A stretch of 9,037 nt of DNA from the NCBI GenBank assembly GCA_031256115.1, contig JAIRRF010000326.1:1-9037 (forward strand), written 5' to 3'. The translations under genes were made by a program, and so were the position numbers. Positions 1-7,003 of the stretch are shown piece after piece (the first letter of the stretch is position 1; each line of letters opens with the position of its first letter). Below the pieces are notes generated by a model. The model was not told the DNA's origin and made no database searches. It worked only from the letters and a program-made list of their open reading frames with translations. This DNA comes from Treponema sp. (GTDB lineage Bacteria > Spirochaetota > Spirochaetia > Treponematales > Breznakiellaceae).

Positions 1-839
1 TTACCCGGGCCGGTGTAGGAAACATTCACGCCATAGCCCATACATTGGGCGGACTGTATAATACTCCTCACGGCCTGGCAAACGCCGTCATCCTTCCCAA
101 AGTGTTGGATGATTACGGAGAAAAAGTACATAAAAAACTTGCCCGGCTGGCGGAAGCAGCGGGACTGATAACTGATACCGGTACAAAAACCAATGCGGAA
201 AAAGCCCGAATTTTTATTGATGCAATATATGCCATGAACAGGCGCATGGGAATACCAAAAAGCTTTGATTGTATTAAAAGTGAAGACATACCACAGATGA
301 TAAAATGGGCATGGAAAGAGAGTAATCCCCTATATCCCGTGCCGGTCATCTACAGCAAAGAGCGATTCCGCCGGATGATTGAAAGCCTGCGGATCCCTGT
401 ACCTGGCAAAAAAAGGGAGGGCGTTTTCCGTATCACCGAAGCCTGTAACGGCTGTACCGCCTGTGCAAAACTTTGTCCGGTTTTTGCCATTACCGGAGAA
501 CGGGACAAAGTTCACGTAATAAATGAAACCCGCTGCGTGGCCTGCGGTGTCTGTGGCAGGGTCTGCCCTAAAAGTGCGATTCTTGACGGTGCGGGAAAAA
601 CCTGTGTTCAGATAAAGCGTTCCGAATGGCCGCAGCCGGCAATAACTACAGAAACCTGCAGCGCCTGTTCCATTTGCGTTAATGATTGCACGGCAGGGGC
701 CTTACAAATCTCAGCACCGAAATTTCGGGGAGATATTAAGGTTTATGCCGAACTTGTCCAGCCGAAGAAATGTACCGGCTGTGCCCTCTGTGAATCACAT
801 TGCCCCCTGGGAGCTATCACTATGGAGGCACCCAAATGA
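1..839 (+). CDS. Iron-containing alcohol dehydrogenase C-terminal part fused to a four-cluster polyferredoxin (5' partial)
   Basis: The frame is open from base 3, so the gene starts upstream of the window; 278 residues are visible. The first ~120 are the C-terminal half of an Fe-ADH family (group III) dehydrogenase, which interconverts alcohols and aldehydes with NAD(P)H. Family metal-site histidines are visible in GNIHAIAHTLGG (bases 18-53) and in NTPHGLANA just after. A linker (IPVPGKKREG) leads into a cysteine-rich tail with four complete CxxCxxCxxxC motifs at 444-479, 534-569, 657-692 and 771-806, predicting four [4Fe-4S] clusters. Motifs 1, 2 and 4 end in CP and motif 3 in CT. Ordinary Fe-ADHs stop before this tail. 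The stop codon overlaps the AOR start (ATGA at 836-839), so the two should be translationally coupled. I infer that the tail passes electrons to or from AOR. The physiological substrate cannot be told. No signal peptide can be assessed because the N-terminus is missing. Family calls are secure; the electron route is inference. Confidence 0.9.
   Translation, partial: TRAGVGNIHAIAHTLGGLYNTPHGLANAVILPKVLDDYGEKVHKKLARLAEAAGLITDTGTKTNAEKARIFIDAIYAMNRRMGIPKSFDCIKSEDIPQMIKWAWKESNPLYPVPVIYSKERFRRMIESLRIPVPGKKREGVFRITEACNGCTACAKLCPVFAITGERDKVHVINETRCVACGVCGRVCPKSAILDGAGKTCVQIKRSEWPQPAITTETCSACSICVNDCTAGALQISAPKFRGDIKVYAELVQPKKCTGCALCESHCPLGAITMEAPK
824..828 (+). promoter_or_regulatory. Shine-Dalgarno site fixing the AOR start
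   Basis: GGAGG lies 7 nt before ATG 836, inside the last codons of the upstream gene. It supports ATG 836 over the upstream in-frame TTG at 800, which has no such site and would add 12 residues unlike the family. Confidence 0.75.
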
Positions 840-2809
840 CATTACCGGTTTATGCAAAAATCGATCTTAATACAGGAAAAGCAGAACCTTTTTTCATCAA
901 TTATAATTATTACCGCAAATACATCGGAGGGAAAACCCTGGCGGCACGGCTGCTTTTGGATCTGAGCCCGAAGGGAACCGCCGCGCTGGATCCCGCCGCT
1001 CTGATCATCATTAACACGGGGCCTTTGAACGGAACCGGCGCTCCTTCTTCCAGCCGTTTTAACATGACTTTTAAAAATGTTTTAACCGGAGGAATCGCCT
1101 CATCCAACTGCGGCGGGACCTTCGGGATAATGATGAAGCGGGCTGGATATGACGGGCTGATCATATCGGGAAAAGCAGCGCGGCCTTCCCGAATTGAAAT
1201 TGTGGATGGTCAAATAACGATACTTTCCGCCAAAGAACTTTGGGGACTTGATACGGAAGCGGTCCAGGAAAAGCTGCCCGCTTTCTACGGCAAACTGGTA
1301 ATAGGTCCGGCAGGAGAAAACCTCGTATCATACGCTTCCACTGCCAGCGGCGAGCGGGCAGCCGCCCGTTGCGGAAGCGGCGCTGTTCTGGGATCCAAAA
1401 ATATCAAGGCACTTAGCGCATATGGAACCAGAATGCCAACAGTGGCGAAAGAAGAAAAATTCCATCGCTTTATAAAAAAATGGATACGTTTTATCCGGAA
1501 CCATCCCATGACCGGGGATGCTCTTCCCCGTTTCGGAACCCCCGGACTGGTGAACAAGGCAAACGCTTCCGGCGCTTTACCCAGCCGCAATTTCCAATAC
1601 GGCCATGATCCGGACGCAGATGTGGTAAGCGGCGAAACCCTGGCAGAAACAGAACTTACACGGAACTCTGGCTGTATAAGCTGCCCTATACGCTGCGAAA
1701 GGCGGGTAATGATAAAAAATGCACATAACGGAGAATCGGATGACAGGGAGATCAAGGGTCCGGAATACGAGACCGCAGGTTTCTTTGGCCCTAATATCGG
1801 AGCAAAGGATTTGCGGAAGATTATTGAACTTAATTATATTTGCGACCTTTTGGGAATGGACACAATTTCTGCTGCATCAACCATAGCCTTTGCAATGGAG
1901 TTAAAGGAACAGGGTAAGGCTGATTTCGGTGTTGAATTTGGCGAAACAGGCAGTCTGGAGGATGTTCTCCGAAAGATAGCCCGACGCGAGGGCATTTATT
2001 CAGACCTTGCAAATGGCAGTAAATGGATGAGTGAAAAATACGGAGGAAAGGAATTTGCCATGCATTCCAAAGGACTGGAAATGGCTTCTTACGAACCCCG
2101 GCGTTCGGTGGGCATGGGCCTGGGTTACGCGGTAAGCAACCGGGGGGGCTGCCACCTTAACGGCGGATATCTGGCCCTGCTGGAATCCGTAGGTGTCCTT
2201 TCTACCGATGCACAGAGTCCGTCCGGCAAGGCGGAACTGACCGTATTTATGCAGGACGCCCTGGAAGCGGTATCCGCCTCGGGTTTTTGTCTTTTTTCCG
2301 CCCAGACCTTCGTTCCGGCAATCTTTTATAACCTTGGCCCTAACCACATTGTTACCCGCATTACCGGAAAAATTGCGACCTATTCTGGGCCTGCGGTCCG
2401 GGCGTTGCTGTCAATAAAACCACTCTTGCGTTTTAATTCATTTTTTCTGCTGCCCCATGCCGAAGCCCTGCGGCTTGTTACGGGCTTTCCCTTGTATACA
2501 GGTAGCTTCCTGGAACTGGGTGAACGAAGTTACAACCTAGAAAGACTTTTCAATTTAAGGGAAGGCCTGAACGCAGCGGACGATTCACTGCCGGATCGTC
2601 TGACCAAAACGCCTCAGCCAACCAGGAACGCAAAGGATGCCACCGCCGACTCCGGTCATGTACCCAGCGTGTCAAAGAAGACGCATGTGGTTCCCCTGGA
2701 AAAAATGCTTAGGATGTATTACAAAGTAAGAGGCTGGAACGTGGAAGGAATTCCAAAAAAGCAGACTCTGAAGCAGTTGAAAATTGAAACCGGTTCAACA
2801 GGATATTGA
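836..2809 (+). CDS. aor: Aldehyde:ferredoxin oxidoreductase, tungsten/molybdopterin (AOR family)
   Basis: This 657-residue protein is normal length for cytoplasmic AOR. The family oxidises aldehydes to carboxylic acids with ferredoxin as acceptor, or the reverse, using a tungsten bis-pterin centre and one [4Fe-4S] cluster. The N-terminal AOR domain spans about residues 1-205 (TGPLNGTGAP, SSNCGGTFG, RAGYDGLIISGKA). Cluster ligands appear as C280, C283 and C287 (CxxCxxxC) plus C485. GPEYETAGFFG (308-318) carries the conserved active-site Glu region. The first pterin motif DLLGMD (337-342) is intact. GMGLGYAVSNRG (426-437) and the LGERSYNLERLFNLREG block (561-577) are typical. The second DxxGL(C/D) motif reads SASGFC (480-485), with Ser instead of Asp. 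ATG 836 overlaps the upstream stop, and the MoaD-like gene follows after one base. Which AOR subfamily or substrate it uses (AOR, FOR, GAPOR or WOR type) cannot be decided here. Confidence 0.95.
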   Translation: MTLPVYAKIDLNTGKAEPFFINYNYYRKYIGGKTLAARLLLDLSPKGTAALDPAALIIINTGPLNGTGAPSSSRFNMTFKNVLTGGIASSNCGGTFGIMMKRAGYDGLIISGKAARPSRIEIVDGQITILSAKELWGLDTEAVQEKLPAFYGKLVIGPAGENLVSYASTASGERAAARCGSGAVLGSKNIKALSAYGTRMPTVAKEEKFHRFIKKWIRFIRNHPMTGDALPRFGTPGLVNKANASGALPSRNFQYGHDPDADVVSGETLAETELTRNSGCISCPIRCERRVMIKNAHNGESDDREIKGPEYETAGFFGPNIGAKDLRKIIELNYICDLLGMDTISAASTIAFAMELKEQGKADFGVEFGETGSLEDVLRKIARREGIYSDLANGSKWMSEKYGGKEFAMHSKGLEMASYEPRRSVGMGLGYAVSNRGGCHLNGGYLALLESVGVLSTDAQSPSGKAELTVFMQDALEAVSASGFCLFSAQTFVPAIFYNLGPNHIVTRITGKIATYSGPAVRALLSIKPLLRFNSFFLLPHAEALRLVTGFPLYTGSFLELGERSYNLERLFNLREGLNAADDSLPDRLTKTPQPTRNAKDATADSGHVPSVSKKTHVVPLEKMLRMYYKVRGWNVEGIPKKQTLKQLKIETGSTGY

Positions 2810-2810
2810 A

Positions 2811-3062
2811 ATGCGGATAACTATAAAATACCGGGCGCATTTGGCTGCGATCACCAAAATCGCCGAAGAACAAATTGAAGCTTCGGCAGTGAAAGATGTG
2901 CTGAATCACATCAAGGCAAATTTCGGCGCTGATGCCGAAAAAAAAGCAAAAACCATGCTTATTACTGTTAATGGGGAGAATATCCTTTTACGTAAGCTTT
3001 TTAAAACTGTTTTATTGGACGGAGATGAAGTTTCATTTTTGCCGATTTGCGGCGGCGGTTGA
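2811..3062 (+). CDS. MoaD/ThiS-like small sulfur carrier protein
   Basis: An 83-residue beta-grasp protein (MRITIKYRAH...) ending in ...VSFLPICGGG. The hydrophobic LP-x-x-GG(G) C-terminus is the hallmark of MoaD/ThiS carriers, whose terminal Gly is adenylated and thiocarboxylated to donate sulfur, in MoaD's case to the pterin dithiolene. The length fits MoaD (about 80 residues). AGGA at 2800-2803 is 7 nt before ATG 2811, and the AOR stop ends at 2809, so the gene is surely co-transcribed with AOR. MoaD-like genes are known neighbours of AOR genes, which points to AOR tungstopterin maturation rather than thiamine synthesis. No MoaE, MoeB or MoeA partner is in the window, so activation would need genes elsewhere. 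An extra in-frame ATG at 2784 inside AOR would add nine residues and is less likely. The precise MoaD versus ThiS role is inferred from context. Confidence 0.85.
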   Translation: MRITIKYRAHLAAITKIAEEQIEASAVKDVLNHIKANFGADAEKKAKTMLITVNGENILLRKLFKTVLLDGDEVSFLPICGGG

Positions 3063-3079
3063 ATATACAATCGGGTTCC

Positions 3080-3562
3080 CTATAGCAATATTACCGGATA
3101 AAAAATAAAGTGTAGGGCTGCGGCGGCAATAGAAACAAAACCAAATATTTTTCTGAATCTTTTAATGAATATTCCAATCCGGTCTATACCTCTTGGGTTC
3201 TCTGACAAAGATTCCAAAGAACCGGAACGCCGTCTGTAAAATTCAAAGACAAGGATAAAGCCTCCTGTCAAGCCAGCCAGAGCAGGGAATAGATCCCCCA
3301 CCACCGGCATATTCCCCTCCACAGCTACGGGAGAAAGTATTTTTAATATCCCGGTAATAAAGGAAAGTCCTCCCAGGATTAACCGGGTCGTTTCATTGTT
3401 CAAACTCAGGGCCAAACTTTCCGGATCGGTTTCTTCTGTTCCAAAAGCAAGTATATAACCACAAAGCGCATTAAGGGCAATCGATAAAAAATAAACCGGC
3501 AGCATTTGTATTAACCTAACATAGAGCGGGTCAAAAAGAAAGTCCTGATGCAGCGAATACAA
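3080..3562 (-). CDS. Hypothetical four-helix membrane protein, start uncertain
   Basis: I do not recognise this family. From TTG 3562 the product is 160 residues with four probable transmembrane helices, at about 20-41, 59-80, 86-109 and 139-160. A short acidic loop follows the first helix, and a basic cytoplasmic-looking segment (YRRRSGS ... FIKRFRK, 109-138) lies before the last. The protein ends in the membrane (FYPVILL). TTG 3562 has no convincing Shine-Dalgarno site. ATG 3505 (residue 20) has a modest AGG upstream but would start at the edge of helix 1. The frame stays open upstream through the end of the preceding gene with no ATG, GTG or TTG between 3562 and the A8 run at 3651-3658. 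It is last in the minus-strand operon, 32 bases after the previous stop, and converges on the MoaD-like gene with 17 bases between. It is probably a small inner-membrane protein; function unknown. Confidence 0.6.
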   Translation of the reverse strand: MYSLHQDFLFDPLYVRLIQMLPVYFLSIALNALCGYILAFGTEETDPESLALSLNNETTRLILGGLSFITGILKILSPVAVEGNMPVVGDLFPALAGLTGGFILVFEFYRRRSGSLESLSENPRGIDRIGIFIKRFRKIFGFVSIAAAALHFIFYPVILL

Positions 3563-3594
3563 CGGTGTCCAAGGGTAATGCCTGGCAGGAGTTA

Positions 3595-4158
3595 TTAAAG
3601 TGTAAGTGTAAACAGTATCCTTTCCACACCTGCGTCCATTAAAACAAAAATTTTTTTTCCCCTGAAGGGAACGGAAAAACGGAATACTTCCTCCGGTTCA
3701 GGGCCAAAGTAGATTTGTTCCACATGGACAAGGGCTTCTGCTGAGTGTCCGCCGGAGTTTCCGCTTTCGGACAAGGATACAGCTATATCCACCACTCCGG
3801 CATAGGCTCCTTCTTGTCCGGTTTTTTGTAATATTCCCGGTTGCTTGATTGTTTTTTTTACAGTGACGTAAGAATTGTCCCTCGCGGTAATTATGGAAAC
3901 CTCCACGGTATTGTTTCCAATGACCCTGACTCCTTCTACATTTAAAAACCGTGTCAGGATGAATAACATTGCACAAATTGTAATAATAGAGATAAAAAGA
4001 AACCGTAGAGGCTGGGTAGCGGTGAGCGTCCGAAACAAGCCTGGTTTTCGATAGCTTGAAGTTTCGTTTAATTCTCTTACAGCTTTGGAAGCCTTTTCCA
4101 AGCGTTTTTCCCGGGAATAATAAAAAGTATACCTGCCGTTTCCAAATTCATCATCCAT
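3595..4158 (-). CDS. Hypothetical single-pass membrane protein
   Basis: A 187-residue protein I cannot assign. It has a charged N-terminal cytoplasmic segment (about 1-50, with a helical EKRLEKASKAVREL stretch), one transmembrane helix (about 51-69, FLFISIITICAMLFILTRF), then about 118 residues that should lie outside the inner membrane and look beta-rich (VEVSIITA, SYVTVKKT, DIAVSLS, FRFSVPFRGKKIFVLM). There is no lipobox or cleavage site, so it is a bitopic anchor. ATG 4158 is chosen because AGGAGA (4169-4164) sits 5 nt upstream and because the start overlaps the nnr stop by 8 nt (ATGGATGA). The longer frame back to 4248 would lie wholly within nnr. Near its 3' end the codons GGA AAA AAA ATT form an A8 run (3651-3658). 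The context of lipoprotein, Nnr and a second membrane protein suggests an envelope role, but this is inference only. Confidence 0.75.
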   Translation of the reverse strand: MDDEFGNGRYTFYYSREKRLEKASKAVRELNETSSYRKPGLFRTLTATQPLRFLFISIITICAMLFILTRFLNVEGVRVIGNNTVEVSIITARDNSYVTVKKTIKQPGILQKTGQEGAYAGVVDIAVSLSESGNSGGHSAEALVHVEQIYFGPEPEEVFRFSVPFRGKKIFVLMDAGVERILFTLTL

Positions 4159-5809
4159 CGTTTTCTCCTGGGGGAAGCCAGGCCGCTTGGGGAAGCCAAG
4201 CGAATCCTGCCAAGGCAGCGGCGGGTTTTGCCAATTCCAGGGGATCATAAAAACGCCGTCCTAAACGGGCGGCAGCGGCAGTCAGAAGAGTTCCCGCGGC
4301 GGCTGCAACGTTAAATAGATCCAAGCCATCGGCCACTTGTCCTTCGGCGGCCTTCATCCTTCCTGCAATTCCGGCGCATAACCCAGCCAAAAGATCCCCG
4401 CTGCCTCCGGCCCCCAAAGAAGGATCCATACCGTCAATAAAACCGAGTTTGCCTCCCGGTTCCGCTATGATCATTACATGGCTTTTAAAAAGGATCACCG
4501 CATTTATTTTTTGGGCAAAGTCCGCAATCAGAGCCGGCTCGGAAAGGAGTTTTTCCTTTGCAATTCCCGACAGGGCTTCCAGTTCTCCCGCATGAGGGCA
4601 GAGGATTGTTCTTCCGTTAAAGACCAAGCTCTCTCCCCTTTCTTCGGACAATTTCTTTAACAAGAATATACCGTCGGCATCAAGCACAAGGGGAATTCCT
4701 GATTGTTCCGCCTCCAGGGCCCGGCGTAAAATCGGGAGCCGTTCTTCTCCTCTGCCCCAGCCGGGTCCCAACAACAATGCATCTGCTTTAAAACGGATTC
4801 CTTTGGGTTCGTCTTTACCGGCAATAGATTCTGCAGACGCAGACCACATGGAAAAGGGAACCGGCATAACTCCACCAAAAGCGGCCGCAAGAACCGAATA
4901 TAAATCATCGTCCAGGATCAATCGTACCAGCCCGGCGCCTGCGGCGGATGCTCCTTCAGCGGCAATCCTTGCAGCTCCGGTAAATCCGGTTTTCCCGGCA
5001 TGGACTTCAACAAGCCCCCGGTTGTATTTGTACGCATCGGGGGGCACTGTTGGGACAGCCCGGCATTGATTTTCCCAGCATAATAACTCAGCGTCACAAA
5101 ATTGGGAGAGCAGGTGAGGCGGAAAGATACCTCTTACCGGTATTATTTTCCCGGCCATAGGCCGCAGGGCCGGGGTATAGAGTACAGTCTTAAGGGGCTC
5201 AACAGCCAGGGTATAATCCGCATTAACTACCGGAAAATCAGGTTTCCATTCAATACCTGCTCCTGAAGGTATGTCAATGGAAACAACCGTACAAGGCTGC
5301 ATGGTTTGAATTGTATTCCGCCGTTTATTAACGGCAATAAACATTTCATGAGCAGCACCTTTCAGGGCGCCCCGGAGTCCTGTTCCGGCAATTCCGTCTA
5401 TTATTAATGCGGCATTCCGGAATAATTCTGTAAATTGTTCCTCTCCATTCCAGGTGATGACAGGAATCCCCATTGCCTTTAGAGTTTTAACAGCTCCTGC
5501 CCTGGGGCTTGTTTCACCTCCGGAACAAGAGCTGAGCAATACCGCCGCTTTTCGGGAGCTGCCCCGGTTATCTGCCGTTAGAATCGCCCGGAGCATTACC
5601 AATGCATCGGCGCCGTTATTTCCGGAGCCGGCGCAAACCAGAATTGGACCGGTAATCCCGCCCAATTCCCTTTCCAAAGAGACGGCGCATGCCCTCCCTG
5701 CGGCTTCTACTAAAGAAAAAGGATTTAAACCCCAGAAGGAGGAGGCCTCTTTATCGAGGATCGCTGCATTATCCGGAGTTACCAAAGGAGTAAAAACTAC
5801 ATCCTGCAT
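4151..5809 (-). CDS. nnr: Bifunctional NAD(P)H-hydrate epimerase / ADP-dependent NAD(P)HX dehydratase
   Basis: This 552-residue metabolite-repair enzyme is a fusion of NnrE and NnrD. It epimerises hydrated NAD(P)H (NADHX/NADPHX) and dehydrates the S form with ADP, restoring NAD(P)H in the cytoplasm. In the epimerase half (about 1-235) I see GSGNNGAD (61-68), DGIAGTGLRG (138-147) and VVSIDIPSG (175-183). In the dehydratase half (about 258-552) I see YNRGLVEVHAG (262-272), GPGWGRGEE (348-356), LVLDADG (374-380), CPHAGE (404-409) and the catalytic GAGGSGD (466-472). ATG 5809 overlaps the upstream lipoprotein stop as TAATG, with GGGAG about 10 nt before it. Its N-terminus (TPDNAAILDKEA) matches the family, so the upstream in-frame starts are rejected. 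The epimerase loop reads NNGADA where most family members have NNGGDG. Size is near that of E. coli Nnr (515). It shares overlapping junctions with genes on both sides. Confidence 0.93.
   Translation of the reverse strand: MQDVVFTPLVTPDNAAILDKEASSFWGLNPFSLVEAAGRACAVSLERELGGITGPILVCAGSGNNGADALVMLRAILTADNRGSSRKAAVLLSSCSGGETSPRAGAVKTLKAMGIPVITWNGEEQFTELFRNAALIIDGIAGTGLRGALKGAAHEMFIAVNKRRNTIQTMQPCTVVSIDIPSGAGIEWKPDFPVVNADYTLAVEPLKTVLYTPALRPMAGKIIPVRGIFPPHLLSQFCDAELLCWENQCRAVPTVPPDAYKYNRGLVEVHAGKTGFTGAARIAAEGASAAGAGLVRLILDDDLYSVLAAAFGGVMPVPFSMWSASAESIAGKDEPKGIRFKADALLLGPGWGRGEERLPILRRALEAEQSGIPLVLDADGIFLLKKLSEERGESLVFNGRTILCPHAGELEALSGIAKEKLLSEPALIADFAQKINAVILFKSHVMIIAEPGGKLGFIDGMDPSLGAGGSGDLLAGLCAGIAGRMKAAEGQVADGLDLFNVAAAAGTLLTAAAARLGRRFYDPLELAKPAAALAGFAWLPQAAWLPPGENDG
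4167..4203 (-). repeat. Degenerate 18-bp tandem duplication forming two hairpins at the nnr/downstream gene overlap
   Basis: Bases 4168-4185 and 4186-4203 match at 14 of 18 positions and share GGGGAAGCCA. The copies encode the repeated AWLP in the Nnr tail. Each copy also makes a hairpin: CGCTTGG/CCAAGCG (4184-4190 with 4196-4202, 5-nt loop) and CCTGG/CCAGG (4167-4171 with 4178-4182, 6-nt loop). The second stem includes part of the AGGAGA ribosome-binding site (4169-4164) of the gene starting at 4158, so translation through nnr may be needed to expose that site. Confidence 0.6.
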
Positions 5810-6999
5810 TACAGGATCACTCCCATAAGCCGTTCGGTACGCCACCATACAAGCCGGGCTTCCCACCGGGTTGCCAAAAGGCCTGACAAGATCCCTTCGT
5901 TGGAAAGGTTAAAGGTGTTATATTCCAGTTCGTCGTTCCTTGCCTGAATAAATCCCAGCCGCTGTTCCCTGGATTCAGCGGTAAGCACCAGAACAGAATA
6001 ACCGCCGTCGACGGGAAAATACAAAAAAATACGGGCATCTTTAATTACTCCAAGCATTGAATAAGGCAGCCTTTGAATTACTTTTTTATCATTTTCAACA
6101 GAAGTAAATTCAAAAAGCGGTATCTTAACCGATTCAGTATAAGCGCCTGTTTCTACATCCATGATCCAGATTAAGGATGAATCGGGAGCTGCCATGGAAT
6201 TACCGTTCTCATCGACAATACTCCTGTAGTAATCAACTTTTATAAAAAGCTTTTGTCCGTCCGGAGCGGCAACAACGGTATCTACGGATGTATATTCAAC
6301 TGTGTCCGGCGGTTTGGGAATGTTTTCGTCCCTGAGCTGTATTAAATAAAGAAGGGTTCCCTCGGCATTAAACCAATAGATATTCCATCCGGAAACCATA
6401 AGACATACCACGACAATTTCATCATCCAGGGATGCATGGATACCCATTATCCGGGGAAAAGGCTTTCCCCCTCTTCCTTCCTGGCCCAGAAAATTAACAA
6501 AACGTCCCGATTCATCAAAATGAAGAACCACATTGTCCAGCAAAGCGCCGTCTTCGGTATCGTTGGACTTTTTATCTTCATCGGCCTTGTCGGCGGCATA
6601 TATATGTTTTTGGGAATCTACAGTAATAACCCCAGGCTCTTTAAGAGGGTAGTTGACAGACCACCGGGTAGCAATCCCTTCTTCATCAATGGCGCGGCGC
6701 AAAGTAATTGGAGGAGGATTGGTTTCTTCGTTATATATTACAAAAAGAAGATCCCCATATGAATTATACCTGACAATTTTACGTCCGTAGGTATCGGAAA
6801 TATAAAACAACCCGTCCCGCATGGCAATACTTGTTCTGTTTGATTCGCTGTTGGCTAAATCAAAGAGATTTATTTGATCTTCCAAGGGGCCAATCTCAAG
6901 ATTAAACAGATCCATCCTTGCCACCGAAGAAATACGCCCCTGGGAGCAGGCAGAAAAAACCAATATACTAATTAAGACCGGCTGTAAACATTTCATCAT
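5809..6999 (-). CDS. Spirochaete-type lipoprotein with probable beta-propeller fold (LIC_12708-like)
   Basis: A 396-residue protein (395 if the second ATG of the pair at 6999/6996 is used). The N-terminus MKCLQPVLISILVFSAC is a signal peptide with a relaxed lipobox (FSA-C), so the mature protein should begin at Cys 17 or 18 as a lipoprotein. The body has recurring WD/NHL-like strands such as GLFYISDTYGRKIVRYNSYGDLL, VITVDSQKHIYAADK, VVLHFDESGRFVNFLGQEG, IYWFNAEGTLLYLIQL and GQKLFIKVDYYR, which suggest a beta-propeller. This pattern resembles the uncharacterised LIC_12708 family of Leptospira and Treponema. That name is from memory and should be searched. The frame continues upstream to 7071, but the signal peptide and lipobox fix the start at 6999 or 6996. 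No Shine-Dalgarno site is visible, and a TTGACA element suggests a leaderless transcript. It is first in a four-gene operon with nnr. Biochemical function is unknown. Confidence 0.75.
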   Translation of the reverse strand: MMKCLQPVLISILVFSACSQGRISSVARMDLFNLEIGPLEDQINLFDLANSESNRTSIAMRDGLFYISDTYGRKIVRYNSYGDLLFVIYNEETNPPPITLRRAIDEEGIATRWSVNYPLKEPGVITVDSQKHIYAADKADEDKKSNDTEDGALLDNVVLHFDESGRFVNFLGQEGRGGKPFPRIMGIHASLDDEIVVVCLMVSGWNIYWFNAEGTLLYLIQLRDENIPKPPDTVEYTSVDTVVAAPDGQKLFIKVDYYRSIVDENGNSMAAPDSSLIWIMDVETGAYTESVKIPLFEFTSVENDKKVIQRLPYSMLGVIKDARIFLYFPVDGGYSVLVLTAESREQRLGFIQARNDELEYNTFNLSNEGILSGLLATRWEARLVWWRTERLMGVIL

Positions 7000-7003
7000 T
7001 ATT

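Noticed and set aside
408..421. An A7 run followed by GGGAGGG at the dehydrogenase-ferredoxin junction, possibly a frameshift site or an internal start for a separate ferredoxin.
   Set aside because: The reading frame is continuous, the A run is not in a clean A-AAA-AAG register, and no ATG, GTG or TTG lies at a usable distance after the SD-like bases.
800..835. An upstream TTG start for AOR adding 12 residues.
   Set aside because: The added residues do not resemble an AOR N-terminus, and GGAGG is ideally spaced for ATG 836.
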